From: Apoda limacodes
Taxonomy: Eukaryota; Arthropoda; Insecta; Lepidoptera; Limacodidae
Length of the DNA: 64,000 nt
NCBI GenBank assembly: GCA_946406115.1
Contig: OX291550.1
Coordinates: forward strand, 4,330,803 to 4,394,802
Direction: 5' to 3'
Shown: piece after piece, positions 1-11,000 of the stretch
How positions within the stretch are numbered: position 1 is the first letter of the stretch
Layout: the number at the start of each line of letters is the position of its first letter
Translations under genes and position numbers: made by a program
Notes under the pieces: generated by a model
Told to the model about the DNA's origin: nothing
The model's database searches: none
Seen by the model: only the letters and a program-made list of their open reading frames with translations

Positions 1-1659
1 AACAAATACACCAAAATTTAAAATTCTACCAATAAATGTTTTTTCAGCCTAAAAATGTATCTAATTTGACTGGACAATAAGGCCAATAATCCCTATCAAA
101 TTCTGTACAGTTCCAATTTAAAGCGTACACTGAATCTAATGCGTTACAATTTGGAATACGCACAGCAACACGCTGCGCCGCAGTGCACCCAGCCTTAGAA
201 TGTCGAGTTGACATCTAGAGTGCGCGTCATATAGGTTTGCAGAAACTAAGATGTGGAGTAATAATTATTTCGTATTTTCTTTGTTAATCTCATCTTTATT
301 GGTACTTCCGCCACGCAGAAACTTAAATCTAGATGTAGAGACCGGTAGAAGCTCGTCCAAATAATCAAAATGATACAACCCATTTTCTTAATTAATTCTT
401 AGTTTTTAATTAATTATTAATTAAAATGGGACCGATCTGTCAGTTGATCCTTCGCTATCATTAAAAAAAAATCAAATTGCTTATAAATGGTGGAGTGCTG
501 AAGTAACAAACATTAAAAACAAAAAAACCATACAACCGAATTGAGAACCTCCTTCTTTTTTGAAGTCGGTTAAAAACAACACATTTTGTTGAAACAAATC
601 TTTGTGAAATGTAAATATCTTTTTTCACACGCGGCGTTCGAGAAAGTTAACATAAACTAGCATTGTAGTAAACGCACTAGCCAGTGAAGGCGCCAACAGC
701 CTGTATTTTGCTGACATTTATAAACACGTAACACAACGCAATAGTGCGGTTATGTAAATTGAAAAGCACACCTGTTTTATAAGCTGCATTATGAACCGCA
801 ATAGCTGTTGATATCATTCGTTCACAAGGAATTCGGTTCCTGTTAAAATTTTAAATCTCCCGAAATAGAATTTTATGTCCTTCCCCGTCTCTTAATCTAT
901 ACTTGCGCCTATTTTCAGCTGAGTTGTATGCTCCGTTGTAACGTGAAGTAAGAACAAACAAACAAACTCAATTTCGCATTTGTAATATTAGTAAAGGATT
1001 ATGTTATATATAATTTTGTTTTATAACGCTCATCTCAGAAAAATCTCTGTTTGCTATTTGGAACATGATACGAAACCGTAACTAGATATGTGCCCGCGCG
1101 TTATTTGGCAATGTTTAAATATTTAAATACTAAAAATCCTATGATAACTGAAATAGGGAAAATCCATTTCCACTGTTTCAGAGACAGTTAAACTAAGTCT
1201 CTATTTTTGTACGGCTACAAGCAAAATGCATTCTTAGAATTGAGACTGCCAAATTCTGTCGTGCTTTAATAAATTAGAGATTTAATTAATTCTTGTGTAG
1301 TGATTAAACCAAATTGATAACTATTTAAGTATATCGCTGTATGACATTGTAATTGAAATAAAATTTTTTGTGTTTGATTCGGGTCAGTCAGCCCGTTATT
1401 GTATCCTTTTTATGAAAAGATTTTCTATCTAAATAAAACTATGAGATTTTTCTTAACTTTTCTCGTTATAAATCAGCATTCTGAATCAGTAGTAAAGTGA
1501 ATCAAATGATTAGAAATTTGTACAATACAACATTAGATATCAGATAAATAATATAAATTATTGGTATTACAAGTGTGTATTGAAATTTTTAGCGTATCAC
1601 TCAATGGTATCACTAGCTAGTAATGATGCTAGTATAAATATTATATGGCAAAGCAAGGA
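1..1659. other. AT-rich intergenic stretch with one repeat tail
   Basis: No gene is visible. At about 535-577 (+) there is a fragment of a common lepidopteran dispersed repeat, recognised by its CTTTTTTGAAGTCGGTTAA-type end. The same tail recurs near 31,185. A TTAATTAA-rich segment lies at 385-425. Nothing else stands out. Confidence 0.5.
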
Positions 1660-1773
1660 GAGAGTACATGTGTGCGCAGTTTGTCAAATGGTAAGGCACG
1701 GCGAGAGTACGTGTGTGCCCAGTTTGTCAAATGGTAAGGCACGGCGAGAGTACGTTTGTGCCCAGTTTGTCTA
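1660..1773 (+). repeat. 43-bp tandem repeat, about 2.7 copies
   Basis: Units begin GAGAGTAC at 1660, 1703 and 1746 and contain GTTTGTCAAATGG and AAGGCACGGC. The copies are nearly identical and the third is cut short at 1773. A short open frame through the array (1580-1774) is a by-product of the repeat. Confidence 0.85.
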
Positions 1774-3039
1774 ATTGTTGATGGTCTGTGATGTAGATAA
1801 TTCTTTCCAAGTATCAAGGTCAAGTAAAAAAACTTATCTCCAAAAAAATACAAAAACACTTTATAGCTGGTAAATATCCACCTTTTACCGATGATATGTT
1901 GTTCCCACGTGATAGAGGATGAACCCATGGGCCATAAATCAGACTCAGGACAACTGTTATTCAATTCGTTTTTTTTTCTTATCAAAACCATGGATTCAAA
2001 TCAAAAAAAGGTATGTAACCTTCGCCTCGGTAGTCTGTCCGGCAACTACGTCACTTGGTCATCGAAAGTGGTAGTTGTTATTCTAATTTAAAAAATGTTT
2101 TTAAAGAAATGCAATAATCGAATTATTGGAAAAGCGTCCATTAACATTTGCTAGCCATAAAATATTATATTTTCGTGTTTTATATGTACTTCAAACACAT
2201 AATTAATAAACATTCGTCTTTCTAATAAAAATACTAAACCCTAAAAATAAATATGAATCCTGCCCAGTCTTCATACGTGCCCAAAAGTGGGAACGTAAGA
2301 AGGCTGGGACATAAGAAAAGCAACTGGAGCCATTGTTCATTAAGACGTAGGTATATAGGTTTCTTTACGACATTTTCCCCCCACTGAAAAGTCAGTGGTG
2401 TAAACAATGAAGATATTTAAGAAATTCAGAAAAACCTTTAGTAACTTTAAAAAAAATCACTAGGTCACTCTTGATCAAATACTATAAATATGAATAGTGA
2501 AATTTAATTGAAAGTTTATAAGAAAATATTGTTGAGTTCATCAAATATTTTACTGCGTCACCAATTTAGGCATGAAAAACGAGATTTACATCTACATACA
2601 TCTTATGTTCGCGCATGTAAATTATTTTTAATACTTTTGGTGACAAAAGACATATACAACAAAAAGCACTATTTTATTTGAATTACGGCTAAGAAATATT
2701 ATCAATCTCCGACTCAAAAAAAGACAGATGTTCATTGTGAACGGCATTGGCGAGCTTCACAACATTTTCCTGTTGCTTTCACATACCACTTGATAAATGG
2801 CTGCCCGAAAAAGTCATAATGCGATGATTGAGTGTGAAAGTAACATTTTAGGGAGCTATTGTGCTCGTGCAAGTTTTCTTTTCTCCAGAAATAAATTTGT
2901 TTCCTTTCTTAGTGACTGAAATTTTATAAGTAGCCAATGGGTAAATTAGGGCAACTTTTTTTAGTTCATTTATGATTACGAAGAGTAGAAAATTAAAAAA
3001 AAAATATCTTAAAAGTTAAATAATGTTTAAAAGATAACT
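1774..3039. other. Intergenic, no gene seen
   Basis: AT-rich sequence. Its only clear structure is the hairpin listed at 2263-2308. Confidence 0.4.
2263..2308. repeat. Imperfect hairpin
   Basis: The left arm begins CCCAGTCTTCATACGT. The right arm (to 2308) is its near-complement ACGTAAGAAGGCTGGG with two mismatches, around a short GCCCAAAAGTGGGA centre that pairs further. It is probably the end or core of a small MITE; there is nothing to show it is transcribed. Confidence 0.6.
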
Positions 3040-3330
3040 GGCTGAGGTGGGATTGACAGGCTATTAAATGGAAACATTTGATTGCCAGCCCAACTTCATC
3101 TTTAGTTATAACTTTGCTGGGATAGGATAGATAGGTCATTAAAGAACAACCTCTGCTGGCTAGCCTAACTTCATCTACAGTTATGACTTGCTGGTATGGG
3201 ATAGACAGGCCATCAAATGTAAACCTCTGTTGGATTGCCTAACTTCATCTACAGTTATATCTTGCTCGGTGGCATAGTCAGGCCATCAAATATAAACCTT
3301 TGTTGGCTAGCCTTCAGACTTCATTTATTA
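3040..3330 (+). repeat. Diverged 75-bp tandem repeat, four copies
   Basis: ACTTCATC recurs at 3093, 3168, 3242 and (as ACTTCATT) 3318, so the period is 74-76 bp. Each unit also carries GGGATAGACAGGCCATCAAA-like and CTCTGTTGGCTAGCCT-like blocks. The copies differ by substitutions and small indels, so the array is old. Confidence 0.85.
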
Positions 3331-3729
3331 CTTTAGTTTTAGTGAATATATAAGGGCGTCGGTAACATTTGTTTGGTTCCTGATAGCAGTACGGGGAGTT
3401 TTTTTATCTTCCTAATGTTCATGATAGTCTCAACTCTATGCTCCGCCGTCAGGATATTATTTTGTTATTTACACGGTGTATTTATTTTCAATTCTGGCAC
3501 GTATAAATAAAGAACGGTAGAAGGCAAGAATCCACTACATTCTTCTTTATTTTAATGGTCATTAAGCTTTTAGGAACTTCCTTCAAACTCCAAAACTTTC
3601 TCTACGCGCCTGTAATCCTTCTCCCCACTTCTAGTTCATAACTTTGTTTTGCCAACGACATCTGTAAGTATCGATAATAATACACTTAAAATGGTAAAAA
3701 CATTAGATTACAGTACATTAAAAAGATTA
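3331..3729. other. Intergenic, no gene seen
   Basis: AT-rich spacer with no recognisable repeat or coding signal. Confidence 0.4.
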
Positions 3730-4069
3730 ACAGAATACTAAAGCCAATTTTCGAAATTATTGTTTTTATGTTTGTCTGTAAGCTTATCCCCTAATTTACT
3801 GAACGGATTTTCATGCTAAAAATTGCTTTCTTACTGACAGATTCACTATCGGAGGGAGGCATAGACAAAACTTTATGCTTAAGTTAAACACATTAAATTT
3901 GGAATATAGTTTCCATTTGTGGCAAATGAATAAATATCTTCTATATGTTGCTTGAAGCCAATTCTGAGTCACATGTAAAAACACCATGAAATCCGTTTAG
4001 TAAATTAGGAAATAAGCGTACAGACAAACAATAAAACAAAAATTTTGAAATTTGGCTTCATTATTCTGT
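3730..4069. mobile_element. Tc1/mariner-type MITE
   Basis: A foldback element. The arm 3728-3815 is the reverse complement of 3985-4071 at roughly 85 % identity over about 87 bp. Both ends read ACAGAATA...TATTCTGT and are flanked by TA, the target duplication of the Tc1/mariner superfamily. The about 170-bp centre has no coding potential. TA duplications are weak evidence because the region is AT-rich, but the long arms make a MITE assignment firm. Confidence 0.8.
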
Positions 4070-4071
4070 TA

Positions 4072-5168
4072 CTACTTTTATTGTAATGTTTTATATATCG
4101 ATGTATTTGATAATTTTCGGGTCCTTTTCTGTGTTTACTGATTTTGGTATGTTATTTAAATTTAAAAATCCTACCTTTTTTTGTACATATTCTTTAAAAA
4201 TCCTACTTTTTTATCATACATATTTTTTATGAAGCCCATGACTAGCGTGTAACCAAAATCATCTAAAAATTACTCATTTTTTTTAATAATTTATTTATAC
4301 ATTTCTTATATTAGAACTCAAATACATATATATTAGTTCTCTTACACTAGTATTAGTTTGTGTGAGCACTACACATTCCTCACTTGGCATTCATTTGTTT
4401 TAACGAACACAATTTATGTTAACGTATCGCATTAGCACTTCAATCGGCTTCAAATTAACTTGTTACACTTTTTCACATAATCTTCAAAAAAGCAAAAGAA
4501 ATACCTATATAATCGCTTTCAGAAAGGTTTTTTTTTATTTTCCAAGGTTCAAGATAATCATTCTACTAGACACATATACAGGTTTTTTCGATGTTTATTG
4601 CCGCATTTTAAATATTATTAACATTTTTTTTAAAAAGTAACATAATAAAAGCTAACATGTTGTCGCGAAGTGGCGCAGGTGAGCGAGTTTTTATTTATGC
4701 CTCGAAACCAGCTTATCCTATTAATGTCCTATTTCGTTTGAAACTTTTACAATTTTTGATGCGCTTATTTAAGCTTACACTATAAATAAAGCTCAAGCAA
4801 CGACAAAGTCACTGGATGCTGTGAAAATGAATATAACTACCAGGGTTTTTGCAGGGACTTTCTCGTCTTCGTCAATCATTCTACAATTATAAATTATAAC
4901 TATTCAAACTTGAAATAAATTTATTGATTTCTTGATGTTTCAAACCTATTGATGAAAAGCACTTAAATATGTAAAATATGGTACAAATTCTAGATACGCA
5001 GAAGGTACAGGATCTTTGAAAACATGCACCATTTATACCGTTGGGAATAATTTGTTCGGCTTTTAATGTCGTATCATTTATCACAAAGATGCATCCCTAT
5101 ACCAGAGTCTTGTCTTGGTTAAGCTATATTAAAAAAACCTAACTAATAAATTGTTATGGTTGGAAACT
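4072..5168. other. Intergenic, no gene seen
   Basis: AT-rich. The short open frames near 4416-4640 and 4887-5084 have no recognisable domain and are of a length expected by chance. Confidence 0.4.
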
Positions 5169-5221
5169 TTTTTTTTTTTTTTTTCTGACTACTGTCTACT
5201 GTTGTTGGCCGCAGATGGTCT

Positions 5222-5660
5222 TTACAACTACACGCGGACTAACTTTTGCTGCGGTGCTGCTTGCACTCTTCAGCGAAAAGTTGGGGCGGTTTGCGCAAGG
5301 GTGTCCTAGACACGAACCTCGGCTTGGGCAACCGCTCTTAGAAACTAAAATTTGTGTCTAACTAAAATTTACCGCCGTTTCGGAAAAGCAAAGGCGTTCT
5401 GAAGAGAAGAAAACGGCAAGAAACTCTTCAGCCCTCGCCTATTATTACTTAAATCTAACTAGTCAAAGTGCCCGGGTATATTAGTGAAACTATTATACCC
5501 GCGCGCTTGAGTGTGTTTGTGTGTGTGCTAAACTGTCTAGCGTTCCGTCGCCGCCGGCGGCGACGTATTCTGTATATTATATTATATTTGTATAGGTTGT
5601 GTTCGCGAACGCGGGCGCGGAAGGCGATTGAGCTGTGAGCTTACTGATAATACCATCGTC
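5222..5660 (-). repeat. LINE 3' end shared with 50,707-51,115
   Basis: Both copies carry the same order of blocks, including ACGCGGACTAACTTTTGCTG, GTTGGGGCGGTTTGCGCAAG, a TGTGTG run and GCGGGCGCGGAAGGCG, at high identity. Homology stops near 5660, just after the last acidic codons of ORF2 in the second copy. This defines the 3' side of the internal deletion. Confidence 0.85.
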
Positions 5661-5682
5661 TGTGCGGGGCGTAATTAAAAGT

Positions 5683-6900
5683 TTAGTGGGAGGGTGCAAA
5701 GTGCTCTAAAGCACTTAGTAGGGAAGCGTGCTCGAGCACGGCCGAGACTCTTTGCGTCGCCGACGACGCATTGCGAATTTTGTTCGCTAACTGGGAGATT
5801 TCCTCAATGTTGATAACATTGAGGAGTTTTAGCACCACATTTAGGTCTGCTAGAACATCAGCGGATGCTACCGACGGGCTAGGTACCGCTGTATTCATTT
5901 TTGGCGCGGGCTGAGACAACGGGGCCAATTTCTGCGCCGGGGGGACAGGAGTCGCCTTAAGGGGGGCTCCTGTCTGAGATACGGTGGGAAGGGGGACTGC
6001 CTTCGGGGCTGGTGCAGTAGGCTGCGGCAGCAGAGGGGCAGAAATATTTTTGGTGATTGGCAGAGAGGGGTATTGCCGCTCCGAGAAGGCAGCGGAGGGT
6101 GCCCTTGCCTTAAGAGGGGTAGGGGGGGCCTTATTTGCCGCCGCCACGTACGAGCGGGGAGCCTTAGGGCACCGGCGGGAGTTGGCGGGGTGGCCTGCCA
6201 TGCCACATAGGACACAGCTTGGGGGCTCGGGGTTGTCCCTTTGCCTTTTTCAAAGGGCTGTGCCACCCTGGTCCTCAAGGCACTTAACGCAACGGGGAAA
6301 GCCGTTGCAGTTTTTGGCCTAGTGACCGTAATTTTGGCAGCGATGACACTGCCCTGGGTAGGTTCGTTTGTTTGGTTGTTCGACAACCAAACCGGACAAT
6401 TTACAAATCTCCTTTACGGAGAAGATTCGTTCGCCCTCTGGGGAGAAATTGAGTACCACTAAAACTAGGTTTATTGGCCTTTTAGATCGACCGCCGATCA
6501 TGCGGTGCACTGCGTGAACCGGATAGCCTTGTTTTACAAGGTCGGCCTCCGGTATTTCGTGAGGAAGCCCTCGAATTACAACTCGTAATTCCCTCTCTTC
6601 CTCTAACGCATAGGTATGATGAGCGCGGCAGAAGCGACGATGGTATTACCAGTGGCGGCTCAGGCTCTTCGATTGGTGCCACATGTTCCGGTGACATGGG
6701 CGAGAGGTGGAGGCTGCGTTGAGCATTAAAGCTCTGGACCACCCCAGGAAACTTCCGGTCCAAAAAGGCCAAAAGTTGCCTGAGCTGGGCCTCTTCGCGA
6801 TCCTCCACCTCCTCCATCACCTCTAAGGGCGATGCGTGAAGCCAATTGAAGAATTAGCTCTCTACCCGCTTTTAGATAGAGAACGTGTGCTTGGCGTGTT
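5683..6900 (-). pseudogene. Jockey-type ORF1 (Gag-like, CCHC zinc knuckles), frameshifted
   Basis: In retrotransposition this protein binds the element's RNA. The frame is broken into at least three pieces: 6820-6482, 6510-6319 and 6201-5683. In order one sees an acidic N-terminal part, a block with ICKLSGLVVEQP, then zinc-knuckle pieces QCHRCQNYGH, a CVKC-type piece, and CGMAGHPANSRRCP, followed by a Pro/Ala/Lys-rich linker and a C-terminal helical stretch ending at 5683. Three CCHC knuckles after an RRM-like domain are the usual Jockey/R1 ORF1 plan. The segment is much more GC-rich than its surroundings. The frameshifts mark it as dead. Confidence 0.75.
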
Positions 6901-7635
6901 CCCTGGCCGGTGCGTCCCAATGCAAAGTGCAAAGCACGATGCGTGGGGTGATCCTACTAGTCCTAATCTCCGGGCGTAGTACAATGCGTGGGAGATCCTA
7001 GACGAAAAGTATTGAAAGTAAGTGGCGTAGCGTATTGAAAAGTACTAGCTTCGATTAACGAAACTACACCGACGCTATTGATTGAACAATCCTGAAAAGG
7101 ATTGCGAAACACGAATGCAACCAGCTACAATAGCAAACAACAACGTTCGCGGGCTCGACCGCCAAGGCGAGAGCAAAACCGGGCGAAAAACTATGCGCGG
7201 GCAGCTGTAGTTGCACGCGACGCGTCGCGAAACTGTAACCGAACAAACACTGCTCAAACACGTGAGGTGCGAGCGAGAAAGTAGTCGGAGCGAGCGAGAG
7301 AGCGACCAGGAGACACCGAGACAAATACATACATATTATACATAAGAGTTACCCAGACATAAGACTAACATGAAAGTTTGTCACATTACTGTTTGTCCTG
7401 TGCTGGAATCGAACCCTTCGGTTCGAATCGCTCCGAAATGGGATACCAAGGCAATCAAACAGTTATAACTTTCATAATTATACATTCTTGCTTTCACATT
7501 ATATATTTGTTTATTTCGAATTTTGATAAATTCGATTACCAAGTAGGGTATTTATGTATATCCGATTGAGATTTCTAGTAGAAATACAATTTTCACCTCA
7601 CCAGCATGAAAAGGATAGTTTTGCTGACCAAATTC

Positions 7636-7662
7636 AGTGAGCAAAATCGAATTTTGCTCACT
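7636..7662. repeat. Perfect 12-bp hairpin, 3-nt loop
   Basis: AGTGAGCAAAAT at 7636-7647 pairs with ATTTTGCTCACT at 7651-7662 across CGA. It is a short palindrome of unknown role. Confidence 0.75.
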
Positions 7663-8874
7663 AGTGAGGCAAAGTGATTCACTGTTCGAACATTGACTTC
7701 TGGAATTAACCCGATGATGAAAAAAAAAACAATACAATGACTGGTCCGAAACGAATTTCGGGACAAATACTTAACCTTGTTAATTTTAATTAAGAATATA
7801 ACTACATAACATTTTTTCATCTTTAAGTGAGTTTTTATAAATTGTAAGTATTATTAAAATTTTATATAGCTAACTTTAAAAATATCATACTTTGTTTTGA
7901 TAGCAATGGCAGAGGTTGTAGTAGGTACAATTACAACCTCAATTGAAAAAAAACATAGTATATATTTTTCTCGCTGGTAGAGATGAAAAGTTGTATGTTG
8001 AACGCGTGAGCAAATTTTTTCGGTCTCGCGCCTTTAAATCCCTTGCTATGCTCAGTAGTCTATATTTAAATCACGAGCGTAGCGATTCTAATTCTAGCCT
8101 ACTTCGCTAGCTCAGGTTTGAAAGTCGGCACTTCTACCAAAAAACAATTTTACTTACTTGCATAACAAATAACTATTATCACGTGAGAAACCGCGGGCTA
8201 CAGTTAGTTATCTTAACACCGTACTGTATTGAAAATCCAAATACAATATTAACATTAAATTGTGTTTCAGAAATAACTACAAAGAATAATATGTTGTCCC
8301 GTTTGTGTAATATGTCTCGTGTGGGAAGTCAGTGTGGGTTCAGTATTTATGTTAGCTAAATCTCGGGTCGGCCATTCATTCTGAAGCTATCTTACAGGAC
8401 TCCTAATCTTTCATAGACCTTAGCACAAACCACTTCAGTAGTCCCAGAGGAAAACTTTGAGCTATTCATTTGTCTTGTGACTAATAATAATGTGTGTTAA
8501 GAAAATTAATTTGACTAACCTTAATTTATTTATGATGTCACCGACAGTTATTCCCGAAGGGGTGGTCAGAGGTATAAAAATATCGTTTCAGCGATGAGAT
8601 TCCTAATGAGATACGAGGTAAACTCTATTATGAATTGTTCGAACATCGGTCAAATTCAGACAATTTTTTACCCTTAAGAAAATATAGATATGATATTAAT
8701 TATAAAAGTAAAGTTTAAATTCCATATTTGCGCGATTTTGCCAAAATCTGCAAGTTTATTTGTATTGAATAAAATTAAGTACAAATTAATGTGACATTTA
8801 ACAATATCAAGCCAAAAAAAATCGAAATAATTGTCACCTGTAAAATATATAAGTAGTTAAGACTGAGCCAACTT

Positions 8875-9080
8875 CATCTTTTTACTTGTAAAATTGCTGC
8901 AAGCTGTTTAGTTAGCTATACGAATAGTTTTGATAGCTACGTACCGTAGAACGTGCTACGCGTTATGTGCAAAATGTGGCTACGAACTACGTCGTGCGCT
9001 ACGACAAGTGCTACGAGAAAGGTATTTGCACAGAACGCTACCTTAAATCTATTGCTGGTTATCTCTTTCTGTGTTACTAT
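8875..9080 (+). repeat. Dispersed repeat family D, copy 1
   Basis: Contains TACGAATAGTTTTGAT, GCTACGT and several CTACG words. The reverse complement of the same order occurs at 23,330-23,440. Its class is unknown. Confidence 0.6.
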
Positions 9081-9708
9081 TTGGGCTAAAACTTTTTTTT
9101 ACAGGATATTTAAGTCAAATACATTTTATATTTTATGATTTTCAAAGGGCATGAATGAAGTCATTTTCATCTTAATTTTGTGTTTTTGTTCTATCAGAAG
9201 TATTACTTTCGCCAAAATTTGGGACAGTTATAGCTTAGATTTGAGAAACAATACAGAATACTTTTTTATTTGTAAGAGTATGGGAAAAAACTTTACCACT
9301 CGTTGATTAAATATTGCCACGGGAACTAGATAATCAGTTTATTTTTGTTGAAGAATATTAAAATCAGTAAAGTTTCAACACCTATGCACGTCAATTTCAA
9401 ATCTAAACTTCAACCATAGAAGAAGAACTCGAGAGTGATGGCGGCATATAGCATATAGCATATAGGCGTTATTACAAAATTAACAAAAGTAATATGCTTA
9501 CGTAAAAAAAACGCTTTTTCTTTACGTAAATTCTGGCAAAGGCACTAACAGTACGAATCTAATATCATATATGGATATAGTAGAAATAAAAATATATAAA
9601 TAAAAAAGTAGCAAAATGGATAAAAAAATTTTGTTTGAAAGGAAAGTTATGGAGTTATAAAATAGTATATTGGCATAATTCAATCGAAAGTGTATTGAGC
9701 AGAGCATA

Positions 9709-9775
9709 TGAGTGTTATACGACTGTTTTCAACACACTTGAAGGACAGTGAATACTTCTGTAAGTGTTAAAGTGT
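9709..9775 (+). repeat. Repeat end shared with 54,920-54,985
   Basis: The block from AGTGTTATACGACTGTTTTC through ACACTTGAAGGACAGT recurs at 54.92 kb with a few differences. Only one end of the element is recognisable. Confidence 0.65.
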
Positions 9776-9892
9776 AACAACTATTGTAAAAAAAAATAAT
9801 TAATAGAACATTAAAGTTTTGATATTTTTTTAACAAACACTTTAAATTTATTTTTCCATAAATAATTGGTCCACATGCATATTTTTTTTTTA

Positions 9893-10215
9893 TTAAATGG
9901 TATCACAAGTCGGTAGTAGCCAAAGGGGTTTTGTTTTCACTTCACGCCCTGAGTGGCGGAGGTTCGAGACCCAACGTGTACCAATGAGTCTTTTTCTTAA
10001 TTTCTCAAGTACATTGATTATTCGCACCACTGGCTTTTCGGTGAAGGAAAACATCGTGAGGAAAATTGAAATATGTTCATAAAAAAAAGACGTATGTGAA
10101 GTGCACAATTCGCATTGGGCCCGCGTATGGACTATGGCCTAAATTACCCTCGGTGAGGGTATTCTGTGCCCCAACAGTGTGGACGTATAAGGCTGATAAG
10201 GAAGAAGGTGTGGTA
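9893..10215 (+). mobile_element. tRNA-derived SINE (lepidopteran type)
   Basis: The head carries a pol III B-box, GGTTCGAGACC, at 9961-9971. The body holds GGTGAAGGAAAACATCGTGA, and the tail has GCATTGGGCCCGCG followed by GGACTATGGCCTAAA, typical of abundant lepidopteran SINEs. Length is about 300 bp, so the copy is close to complete. The A-box is not clear. Short open frames on both strands here are spurious. Confidence 0.8.
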
Positions 10216-10439
10216 ATTGTCATTACCGCACCATCGCGTAATGGGCGTCATTAAGATGTTGAAAAGTACGTAACGTTATGGGAAATTGACTATTGGTGGA
10301 CAATTCACATAGTATATTTGAGAGTACTTACTATTATATTTAAGAGTTCTTAAGTACCTTAAGCGTTGTTAGTGGTTACAACATAGAGCTAACAGTGGTT
10401 GACTCATTATTTAAGTCACCCTCTATTTATATACGTATT

Positions 10440-11000
10440 TACATTTGCTGAAAAGGTACGAGTGAAACCGCGTGCCTAAACAAGTTCACAATAGCAGAAT
10501 ACCTAAACAAGTTCACAATAGCAGAATACCTAAACAAGTTCACAATAGCAGAATACCTAAACAAGTTCACAATAGCAGAATACCTAAACAAGTTCACAAT
10601 AGCAGAATACCTAAACAAGTTCACAATAGCAGAATACCTAAACAAGTTCACAATAGCAGAATACCTAAAAAACAGCGACCTAAATGAGCTTTTTTTATAC
10701 AAATGGACCTTTTTGCCTGTCATAGTTGTCAGAGTATTCTAATGGCTTTATATGTTGGTCGACGTCGCATCCGTCATCAGTGTGACGTCAGGAATATATG
10801 AATATTGCGTTGAAAAATAATTGAGAACGCTGTCTCTTTAAATAAATTTTGTGTTATTTTACCGACGAGAATTCTGATGAAAGGGAAGAGAAGCTTTACG
10901 GGATTTTACGCGTCCGTTATTTTCGTTTTTCGTTTTTCCTGTAGCAATCGCCAGAAAAAGGAATAATTATTTCATTTTTACGATTTTCTGGAAAATCGGA
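10440..11000 (+). mobile_element. Dispersed repeat family A, copy 1 (carries a minisatellite)
   Basis: Shares ordered blocks with 14,930-15,180 (minus), 17,931-18,220 and 19,620-19,790: AGTGAAACCG, GAGCTTTTTTTATACAAATG, CAGAGTATTCTAATGGCTTT, TCCGTCATC, TGACGTCA and GGGAAGAG. There is no coding capacity. It is probably a non-autonomous transposon of a few hundred base pairs; the class is unresolved. Confidence 0.65.
10475..10669 (+). repeat. Perfect 27-bp minisatellite, 7 copies
   Basis: Seven identical units begin CCTAAACAAGTTCACAATAG at 10475, 10502, 10529, 10556, 10583, 10610 and 10637, with a partial eighth. The period is a multiple of three, so both strands stay open. That explains the repetitive 71-94 residue frames here, which I do not regard as genes. 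Confidence 0.97.

Larger units (their letters stand above)
5169..7330 (-). mobile_element. Internally deleted Jockey-clade LINE
   Basis: Read on the minus strand this runs from a 5' UTR-like GC-richer segment (about 7330-6930), through a frameshifted ORF1 (about 6900-5683), straight into a segment (5660-5222) homologous to the ORF2 C-terminus and 3' UTR of the LINE at 50.7 kb. It ends at a poly(A), seen as T16 at 5169-5184. The endonuclease and nearly all of the RT are absent, so it cannot move on its own. The exact 5' limit and any target duplication were not resolved. Confidence 0.75.
7331..9892. other. Intergenic with minor repeats
   Basis: There is no gene. Inside lie a 12-bp hairpin (7636-7662), a dispersed repeat (8875-9080) and a repeat end (9709-9775), listed separately. 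A GCATATA triplication sits near 9447-9466. The rest is AT-rich and featureless. Confidence 0.4.

Noticed and set aside
10475..10669. CRISPR-like array
   Set aside because: The repeats are directly adjacent without spacers, and the genome is eukaryotic.
10439..10723. Repetitive open frames on both strands as a repeat protein
   Set aside because: They are the translation of seven identical 27-bp units; the period is a multiple of three. No start context, flanking frame or transcript evidence.
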